Below, in pieces: positions 6,827 through 11,267 of a stretch of DNA of 11,267 nucleotides (position 1 is the first letter of the stretch; every line of letters starts with the position of its first letter). The notes below the pieces were generated by a model. It did no database searches. It saw only the letters and a program-made list of their open reading frames with translations, and was not told where the DNA came from. The translations under genes and the position numbers were made by a program. This DNA comes from an uncultured Dysosmobacter sp. (GTDB taxonomy: Bacteria > Bacillota > Clostridia > Oscillospirales > Oscillospiraceae). The stretch spans positions 1 to 11,267 of the forward strand of contig CAKSVQ010000069.1 in the NCBI GenBank assembly GCA_934504065.1, read 5' to 3'.

Positions 6827-7984
6827 TCAGTTCCCAACATAGTCTCCGCTGGCAAGGAACTGGTTGTGCTCCTGCAGGGTCTTGGAGAAGTGGTGCAGCT
6901 TGTCCTTGCCCAGCGCATAGTAATAATAATCCGTGGTGTCCGGCTCCAGCGCGGCCTGAATGGCCTTCATGCCCGGGTTTGCAATGGGCGTGGGCGGGAG
7001 CCCCGCGTTTTTATAGAGGTTATAGGGCGAATCCACCGCTTTATCCTCGTTGGTGATGGCCCCGGTGTGCCCCGGCAGCGCATAGAGCAGCGCCGCGTCG
7101 ATCTGCAGCAGGCCATAGGTGCCGCCCTTGTCGCCGGAGCCCTCCAGACGGTTGTAGATCACCGAGGCGATCCTGCCCTGATCCGTGCCGTCCGTCTCCT
7201 TTTCGATCAGGGAGGCAATGGTCACGATCTTCTTAAGGTCATAGCCCCGGGCCTGCGCGGCGGCAAGCTGCTCGTCGTCCAGCTTGCTGTTGAAGTTGGA
7301 GATCATCTTGGCAAGGGCCGCACCGGGCTTTTTCATGTTAGTGTAGAACTCATAGGTATCCGGGAAAAGATAGCCCTCCAGACGGCTGATGTCCGTGGAA
7401 CTGTTGTCAATGAAGTCATAATCAAATTGGTACGTCTGGGCGGCCTCCAGCAGCGCATCTTCCGTGGCGACATTGTTCTTGGCCAGCAGTTTGATCGTCT
7501 CGGCCACCGTATAGCCCTCGGGAATGGTGACGCGCACCGTTTCGGCGTTCATATTGCCGGAGGAGCTGTGCATCCCGGTGATGAGGGCGTTGTAGTCCAT
7601 GTCGGTATTGAGCGTATAGGTGCCCATACCGATCTTGTCCTTGGCGTGGGCCACCCCGGCAAAGAGCTTGAAAAACCACTTATAGCGGATCAAGCCCGCG
7701 TCTTCCAGCTTGTCGGCAACGGTGGCAACCGTGTCATCCGCCGTGACCTCCACCTGCACAGAGGTGATCGACCCCCGGTTGAAGGCGCACAGATCGCTCA
7801 TCAGCAGCCAGCCAACGCCCGCCAAAATCGCGGACGTGAGCAGCACGAACAGGATATACACCAGCGGATTGACCCGTCTGCGCCGACGGCGGCGGTGCAC
7901 CGGGGCCTGCGCGCTCTGGCGCTGGCCCCTGCGCACCTGCTCCGTATCCCAGCTGGCTGTATCGCCTCTTTTGAAATCGGACAT
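6827..7984 (-). CDS. mltG: MltG, endolytic murein transglycosylase (YceG/YrrL family)
   Basis: Membrane-anchored lytic transglycosylase that cuts nascent glycan strands and so sets their length. 385 aa, close to the 340-360 of E. coli and B. subtilis forms plus a longer cytoplasmic tail. The tail (residues 1-38) is basic, with seven arginines in a row at 31-37 just before the membrane helix (about 41-62). A LysM-like/YceG part follows, with VTIPEGYTVAETIKLLA (152-168), then LEGYLFPDTYEF (202-213) and the catalytic region IASLIEKET (256-264) with RIASVIYNRL (271-280). The acidic residue of IEKET is the family's catalytic glutamate. PTPIANPGMKAIQAAL (331-346) is also conserved. Start ATG 7982-7984 is chosen for its GGAGGT site. 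It lies 45 nt after the glycosyltransferase gene and 1 nt before the U32 gene. Confidence 0.95.
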   Translation of the reverse strand: MSDFKRGDTASWDTEQVRRGQRQSAQAPVHRRRRRRRVNPLVYILFVLLTSAILAGVGWLLMSDLCAFNRGSITSVQVEVTADDTVATVADKLEDAGLIRYKWFFKLFAGVAHAKDKIGMGTYTLNTDMDYNALITGMHSSSGNMNAETVRVTIPEGYTVAETIKLLAKNNVATEDALLEAAQTYQFDYDFIDNSSTDISRLEGYLFPDTYEFYTNMKKPGAALAKMISNFNSKLDDEQLAAAQARGYDLKKIVTIASLIEKETDGTDQGRIASVIYNRLEGSGDKGGTYGLLQIDAALLYALPGHTGAITNEDKAVDSPYNLYKNAGLPPTPIANPGMKAIQAALEPDTTDYYYYALGKDKLHHFSKTLQEHNQFLASGDYVGN

Positions 7985-7988
7985 AGAA

Positions 7989-7994
7989 ACCTCC
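7989..7994 (-). promoter_or_regulatory. Ribosome binding site deciding the mltG start
   Basis: On the minus strand GGAGGT is followed after 4 nt by ATG at 7982-7984. An in-frame ATG four codons upstream (7994-7996) overlaps this motif and has no comparable site of its own, so the downstream ATG is preferred. Confidence 0.7.
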
Positions 7995-8029
7995 ATTTTT
8001 CGCTTTGCGTCCTGCGACCGCCCTCCGTT

Positions 8030-8755
8030 TTACCGGGCAGCCTTTCGTTTATCCTGCGCCACGTGCACCAAAAACAGCGGCAGCTTCATCATCCGCCCGA
8101 TGCGCGAGGGCTCCTTGCACAAACGGTAAAACCACTCCAGCCCGTGGTCGCACCAGAATTTGGGTGCGCGGGCCGCCGTTCCGGCGAACACATCCAAACT
8201 GCCGCCAAGGCCGCACAGAAGATGCGCCCCGGTAGCCGCGCCGTTTTTCGCCATCCAGAACTCCTGCTTGGGCGCACCAAGGCAGACGAACACGCACGCC
8301 GCGCCGCTGCGACGGATGTCCTCCACCACCGGAGCGTCCTCCTGAAAATACCCGTCATGGGTCCCGGCGATACAAAGCCCCGGATAGCGCGCCTTCAGCT
8401 TTTCCGCCGCCTGCTCCGCAACGCCCGGCTTCGCCCCCAGCAGATAGAGAGACATGCCCTCCTTTGCCATTCTTTCCATCAACCCGGCGGCAAATTCGAT
8501 CCCCGGCGTCCGCTCCTTCAGCGGCGTGCCCAGCATGGCCGCCCCCTTGATCACGCCGATCCCGTCCGGCAGCACCAGCGCTGCGCCGTTGACGGCGGCT
8601 TTGGCCGCCGCGTTCGCCCGGCAGGCCTCCACGATCTCCGGATTCGGCGTGACCACGTAATGCGCACCCTCGCTGTGCAGCAGGCCCTCGGCCCGGTCCA
8701 GCGCCTCCTCCATCGTCACATTGTCAAAACCAACGCCTAATACATTGATTCGCAT
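8030..8755 (-). CDS. WecG/TagA/CpsF-family glycosyltransferase
   Basis: 241-aa GT26-type enzyme that transfers a sugar (N-acetylmannosamine in TagA, ManNAcA in WecG) onto a lipid-linked GlcNAc at the inner face of the membrane, for teichoic acid or other surface polymers. Visible family motifs: VVTPNPEIV (34-42), LPDGIGVIKGA (62-72), LYLLGAKPGVAE (103-114), VCLGAPKQEFW (157-167), CGLGGSLDVFAG (181-192). Thr36, Asp64 and Gln164 fall where active-site residues are described for TagA. The C-terminal LEWFYRLCKEPSRIGRM is the membrane-docking tail of the family. ATG 8753-8755 is preceded by GAGGTGAT. It is the first gene of the operon. No TagO- or TagB-like gene is in view, so the polymer made cannot be named. 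Confidence 0.92.
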   Translation of the reverse strand: MRINVLGVGFDNVTMEEALDRAEGLLHSEGAHYVVTPNPEIVEACRANAAAKAAVNGAALVLPDGIGVIKGAAMLGTPLKERTPGIEFAAGLMERMAKEGMSLYLLGAKPGVAEQAAEKLKARYPGLCIAGTHDGYFQEDAPVVEDIRRSGAACVFVCLGAPKQEFWMAKNGAATGAHLLCGLGGSLDVFAGTAARAPKFWCDHGLEWFYRLCKEPSRIGRMMKLPLFLVHVAQDKRKAAR

Positions 8756-8791
8756 GGGATCACCTCATTACACATACTCATACAATTTTAG

Positions 8792-8820
8792 ATTATAACA
8801 CGCAAGCTTTCTTTTGTCCA
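8792..8820 (-). promoter_or_regulatory. Sigma-A promoter of the glycosyltransferase-mltG-U32-flavoprotein operon
   Basis: On the minus strand TGGACA at 8820-8815 (5 of 6 to TTGACA), a 17-nt spacer, and a perfect TATAAT at 8797-8792 that also has the extended -10 element TGT directly before it. Transcription should start near 8785, about 30 nt before the ATG at 8755. Expect strong constitutive expression. Confidence 0.88.
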
Positions 8821-8822
8821 AC

Positions 8823-8860
8823 CCCAAAATAAACGGGGAAGCGTTTTTGCTTCCCCGTTT
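8823..8860 (-). terminator. Intrinsic terminator of the EamA transporter gene
   Basis: A perfect 12-bp stem (8831-8842 with 8849-8860, AAACGGGGAAGC and its complement) with a 6-nt loop. Minus-strand RNA continues UUUAUUUU-like after the stem, whereas the plus strand continues CCCGATTT. It lies 26 nt after the transporter stop and directly abuts the next promoter. Confidence 0.88.
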
Positions 8861-8885
8861 CCCGATTTACCTTTTGATGCAGCCC

Positions 8886-9773
8886 TCACGCTGCCTTGGC
8901 GGTCTTATCCGGAAGCTGTGCCAGCACCACCGCCGCCAGCATCAGCACGCAGCCGAAATACTCCCTGCCGTTCATGCGGTCGTGCAGCAGCAGCGCCCCG
9001 GCCAGCGTGGCGAACACGGATTCCAAGCTCAGCAGCAGCGAGACCACCGTGGGGTCGGAGTCCTTTTGGGCGAGGATTTGCAGCGTATAGGCCACGCCGC
9101 TGGAAAAAACACCCGCATACACAATAGGCCACACGCACATCCCCAGCGCTTCCAGCGACAGCGTTTCCACCGCCAACATCCCCACGCTGGAAAGCACGGT
9201 CGCCGTCAAAAACTGCACGCAGGAAAGCTCCACACCGTCTACCGTCTGGGTGAAATGGTCGATCACCAGAATGTGCACCGAGAAGCACAGTGCGCACAGC
9301 AGCACGTAAAAATCTCCCTGCGTGACGGTGAAATCCTCTGTGATGCACAGGCAGTACAGTCCCGCCACCGCCAGCACCACGCTGACCCAGATGGTGCGGG
9401 GGGCTTTTTTCTTCAAAAAGATGCCCACCACCGGAACGACCACGATATACAGTGCCGTGATGAACCCGGCCTTGCCGCTGGTGGTGGTCTCCATTCCCTT
9501 TTGCTGGAGATTGCTGGCCACCGTCAGCGCAATGCCGCAGCAAACGCCGCCCACGGCCAGATCCTTCCATGAGCGGGTGATACTTTTGCCGCCCCACTTC
9601 CGCCGGATGGCGCACAGGCCCAGCAAAAATAAAAACGCGATGGCCGAACGGACCGCGTTGAAGGTAAAGGGACCCACATAGTCGGCGCTGACGCTCTGCG
9701 CCACAAACGCCGTTCCCCAGATCAGCGCCGCCAGCACGGGCAGCACATTTTGACGCACACGGTTTACTCTCAT
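8886..9773 (-). CDS. EamA/DMT-family transporter (drug/metabolite exporter type)
   Basis: 295-aa polytopic membrane protein built of two EamA repeats (about residues 8-140 and 150-288), some ten helices in all. Family signs: LIWGTAFVAQS near residue 17 at the end of the first helix, NLQQKGMETTTSGKAGFIT with the conserved region after helix 3-4, and in the second repeat SGVAYTLQILAQKDSDPTVV followed by SLLLSLESVFATLAG. Members of this group export amino acids, metabolites or drugs; the substrate cannot be predicted. The frame stays open upstream, across the divergent glycosylase gene, to 10097. The ATG at 9771-9773 is chosen because hydrophobic sequence begins there and GGAG lies 8 nt upstream. 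It is transcribed alone, divergently from the DNA glycosylase, and has its own terminator. Confidence 0.9.
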   Translation of the reverse strand: MRVNRVRQNVLPVLAALIWGTAFVAQSVSADYVGPFTFNAVRSAIAFLFLLGLCAIRRKWGGKSITRSWKDLAVGGVCCGIALTVASNLQQKGMETTTSGKAGFITALYIVVVPVVGIFLKKKAPRTIWVSVVLAVAGLYCLCITEDFTVTQGDFYVLLCALCFSVHILVIDHFTQTVDGVELSCVQFLTATVLSSVGMLAVETLSLEALGMCVWPIVYAGVFSSGVAYTLQILAQKDSDPTVVSLLLSLESVFATLAGALLLHDRMNGREYFGCVLMLAAVVLAQLPDKTAKAA

Positions 9774-9778
9774 ATCTC

Positions 9779-9807
9779 TTGCTCCAACATCCCATCTATG
9801 GTATGAT
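9779..9807 (+). promoter_or_regulatory. Probable sigma-A promoter of the DNA glycosylase-HAD pair
   Basis: TTGCTC (9779-9784, 3 of 6 to TTGACA), a 17-nt spacer, and TATGAT (9802-9807, 5 of 6 to TATAAT). Start of transcription would be near 9814, about 35 nt before the ATG at 9849. The -35 is weak and overlaps the 5' region of the divergent transporter, so this is a moderate call. Confidence 0.45.
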
Positions 9808-9848
9808 TTAATAATAACAAGCTGATATTTTAGCATCGGGGTGAAAAA

Positions 9849-10469
9849 ATGGCAAGACTTTCTCGAAATTTCTATATACAGGACACGGTGGAGGCGGCCC
9901 AAAAGCTTCTTGGAAAATACCTTGTCCGCCGCCTGCACGGCGAAACGCTGGTGGGCCGCATCAGCGAGACGGAGGCCTATGTGGGCCGATGCGACCGGGC
10001 CTGCCATGCTTACGGCTATAAGAAAACGCCCCGCACCGCCCCGCTGTTCATGGCACCGGGTCACGCATACATTTACTTCATCTACGGAATGTACCACTGC
10101 CTGAATCTGGTGACGGAGCCGGAGGGCGAGCCCGCCGCCGTGCTCATCCGGGGCATCCAGAGCGTAACCGGGCAGGAGATCATGCGCCGCCTACGCTTCG
10201 GCGACGCGCCCATGACCGCCTACCGCCGAAAGAATTTCACCAACGGACCGGGAAAGGTCTGCAGGGCGCTGGGGCTTTCCACGGCGGAAAACCGGATAGA
10301 CCTCACTGGAGACACTCTCTTTGTCTGCGATTCCCCGGCGGACATCGGATTGCCGGAGCCGCCGCCCACGGCGCAGACCATGCGCTGCGGCAAGCGCATC
10401 GGCATCGACTATGCCGGGCCGGACCGGGAGCTTCTCTGGCGGTTTTGGCTGGAAGGCGGGGAAGCATAA
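9849..10469 (+). CDS. DNA-3-methyladenine glycosylase, AAG/Mpg family
   Basis: 206-aa base-excision-repair glycosylase that removes alkylated purines (3-methyladenine, hypoxanthine, ethenoadenine in family members) from DNA. Seen: GRISETEAYVG at residues 36-46, where Glu42 corresponds to the catalytic Glu125 of human AAG and Tyr44 and His53 to its base-stacking Tyr127 and His136. Also ACHAYGYKKTPRTAPLFM (51-68), the core motif AYIYFIYGMYHCLNLVTE (73-90), AAVLIRGI (96-103), and NGPGKVCRALGL (132-143). Length is typical. ATG 9849-9851 follows GGGGTGA. The TAA overlaps the next ATG by one base (TAATG), so the HAD protein is probably translated by coupling. Confidence in family is very high. Confidence 0.96.
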   Translation: MARLSRNFYIQDTVEAAQKLLGKYLVRRLHGETLVGRISETEAYVGRCDRACHAYGYKKTPRTAPLFMAPGHAYIYFIYGMYHCLNLVTEPEGEPAAVLIRGIQSVTGQEIMRRLRFGDAPMTAYRRKNFTNGPGKVCRALGLSTAENRIDLTGDTLFVCDSPADIGLPEPPPTAQTMRCGKRIGIDYAGPDRELLWRFWLEGGEA

Positions 10470-11113
10470 TGTTTTTATTTGATATGGACGGCACACTGAT
10501 CGACTCCAATGGCATCTGGAAAACCGTGGATCAGGAATTTCTTGCCCGCCGGGGGCTTCCCTACACCCGCGCCTATGCCGAGGGCGTGGCCCATACCATC
10601 TTTCCGCTGGCCGCCAAATTCACCCGTGAGTTCTGCGGCCTTTCGGAAAGCTGCGAAGAGATCATGGCCGAGTGGATGGTTCTGGCGCAGGGGCTTTATT
10701 CCCATGTTCCGGTCAAACCCGGTGTGCGGGCCTATTTGAAGCAGTGCCGCGCGGAGGGACGGCGAATGGCCGTGGTGACCTCCAGCGTGCCCGAGCACTG
10801 CCGCGCAGCGCTGGGCCAGCTGGGGCTGGACAAATATTTTGAGCAGATCTTTTTTGCCCAACAGCTGGGTATTGAAAAAAAGGCCCCCGCCCTCTGGCTT
10901 CACGTAGCCGATGTCTGCGGCGTTCCGCCGGAGACGTGCACCGTGTTTGACGACAGCCTTTCCGCCTGCCGGGGCGCGCGCTGCGCCAGAATGCGGGTCG
11001 TCGGCGTGTACGACGGCTTCTTCGCCCGGGACGAAAAGGAAATGCGCGCTTTCTGCGATGTATATATCAGGAGCTTTGAAGAGCTTTTGCTGCCGGAACA
11101 AAAGCGGAAATAA
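10469..11113 (+). CDS. HAD-superfamily phosphatase (phosphoglycolate phosphatase/beta-phosphoglucomutase-like)
   Basis: 214-aa soluble hydrolase with the four HAD motifs: FDMDGTLID (residues 4-12; nucleophile Asp5, acid/base Asp7), VVTSS (102-106), a lysine at 137 or 138 in IEKKAP, and VFDDS (159-163; Asp161 and Asp162 for Mg). The segment from 13 to about 85 is a helical C1-type cap. It therefore most likely removes phosphate from a small metabolite (sugar phosphate, phosphoglycolate or nucleotide); substrate not determinable. The ATG at 10469-10471 overlaps the glycosylase stop and begins the motif I strand; the frame opens 8 codons earlier inside the glycosylase gene. The gene ends 31 bp before an IS3-family element, and no terminator is visible in that interval. 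Confidence 0.88.
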   Translation: MFLFDMDGTLIDSNGIWKTVDQEFLARRGLPYTRAYAEGVAHTIFPLAAKFTREFCGLSESCEEIMAEWMVLAQGLYSHVPVKPGVRAYLKQCRAEGRRMAVVTSSVPEHCRAALGQLGLDKYFEQIFFAQQLGIEKKAPALWLHVADVCGVPPETCTVFDDSLSACRGARCARMRVVGVYDGFFARDEKEMRAFCDVYIRSFEELLLPEQKRK

Positions 11114-11185
11114 CCCCATGGAAATCCCCGCCGGAATTGTGAAGTGACCCCGAAAAGTTAGACAATGTTTTGAAGAAAAAATTGT

Positions 11186-11267
11186 TCAAGCAGCTGAAAG
11201 GGCTTGCTGTCTGTGAATTGCAGGCGGCAAGCCCTTTAGCTTTGCCTTGATGCGGCGGTTGTTGTAG
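11186..11267 (-). CDS. IS3-family transposase OrfB, C-terminal 26 residues
   Basis: Reading the minus strand from 11266 gives YNNRRIKAKLKGLPP, then AIHRQQALSAA and a TGA stop at 11188-11186. This matches the conserved end of the DDE transposase of IS3-family elements, usually written YYNxxRIKxKLKGLSP, located just after the catalytic glutamate region. Only this tail is inside the window, so whether the full transposase is intact cannot be judged. The transposase acts with OrfA, normally by programmed frameshifting, to excise the element as a circle. Confidence 0.88.
   Translation of the reverse strand, partial: YNNRRIKAKLKGLPPAIHRQQALSAA
11197..11237. repeat. 11-bp perfect inverted repeat in the transposase 3' end
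   Basis: AAAGGGCTTGC (11197-11207) and GCAAGCCCTTT (11227-11237) are exact reverse complements separated by 19 nt. It lies within the coding sequence for the last residues of the transposase. Neither strand has a following U run, so it is not an evident terminator; it may fold in read-through RNA or be a chance result of coding constraints. Confidence 0.6.

Larger units (their letters stand above)
11145..11267 (-). mobile_element. End of an IS3-family insertion sequence (IS150-like), cut by the window edge
   Basis: The terminal repeat begins at 11145 with TGACCCCGAAAAGTTAGACA, a sequence typical of IS3-family (IS150-like) ends in Firmicutes. The transposase reading frame ends inside it at 11186, as expected for the end that lies beyond the 3' side of orfB. 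The other end, the rest of the transposase and any target duplication lie beyond the window. The stretch is visibly more AT-rich near its tip than the neighbouring genes. Confidence 0.85.

Noticed and set aside
6455..8740. A 761-codon open frame on the plus strand running antisense through the U32, mltG and glycosyltransferase genes
   Set aside because: It lies opposite three genes with clear family motifs, crosses their boundaries, and encodes a His/Arg/Gln-rich sequence with no recognisable domain. Long antisense frames are expected in GC-rich coding DNA.
9790..9815. A CATACCAT motif on the minus strand that resembles a sporulation sigma-factor -10 element before the transporter
   Set aside because: No matching -35 element is found at the required 14-nt distance, so a sporulation promoter for the transporter is not supported.
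9774..10097. N-terminal extension of the EamA transporter by 108 codons
   Set aside because: The extension would overlap the divergent DNA glycosylase gene, is not hydrophobic in the way the family is, and a good ribosome site precedes the ATG at 9773.
1..11267. A search by eye for CRISPR repeats, toxin-antitoxin pairs, phage genes and tRNA/rRNA
   Set aside because: No regularly spaced repeats, no small unassigned gene pairs, no phage-type proteins and no structural RNA sequence were recognised; nearly all bases are accounted for by housekeeping and sporulation genes.

Overview
The window looks like core chromosome of a high-GC, endospore-forming anaerobic Firmicute. The spoIIIA sporulation operon places it in the Bacilli/Clostridia. 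The GC-rich codon use and the style of the genes (COG2509 flavoprotein, U32 protein next to mltG, EamA transporter) suggest an Oscillospiraceae-like member of the Clostridia; the family-level placement is inference. Nearly all the DNA is coding, no gene-free stretch exceeds about 140 bases, and I see no tRNA, rRNA or CRISPR array.

Region 1 (1-4082, minus strand) is the spoIIIA operon in the standard order AA-AB-AC-AD-AE-AF-AG, with spoIIIAG running off the left edge and spoIIIAH expected beyond it. The genes are tightly packed, with overlaps of 4, 7 and 17 nt or gaps of 2-11 nt. Upstream of spoIIIAA is a good sigma-E-type promoter (GCATATT, 14 nt, CATAGAGT). The products form the mother-cell side of the SpoIIIA-SpoIIQ channel that links mother cell and forespore.

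Region 2 (4109-8820, minus strand) reads as one four-gene operon. It has a strong sigma-A promoter (8792-8820), then a WecG/TagA-family glycosyltransferase, the peptidoglycan terminase MltG, a U32-family protein resembling the tRNA-hydroxylation factor TrhP, and a COG2509 FAD-dependent oxidoreductase, and ends at an intrinsic terminator (4109-4150). The operon joins cell-envelope synthesis to probable tRNA modification. The flavoprotein, 24 nt downstream of the U32 gene and carrying its own cysteine cluster, is the least understood member.

Region 3 (8823-9773, minus strand) is a single EamA/DMT-family transporter gene with its own terminator directly behind the promoter of region 2.

Region 4 (9779-11113, plus strand) is divergent from the transporter: a 3-methyladenine DNA glycosylase followed, with a 1-nt overlap, by a HAD-superfamily phosphatase.

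Region 5 (11145-11267) is the end of an IS3-family insertion sequence: a terminal repeat and the last 26 codons of its transposase, cut by the right edge.

I did not find a convincing undescribed defence or mobile system. The best leads are the U32-flavoprotein pair and the glycosylase-HAD pair.
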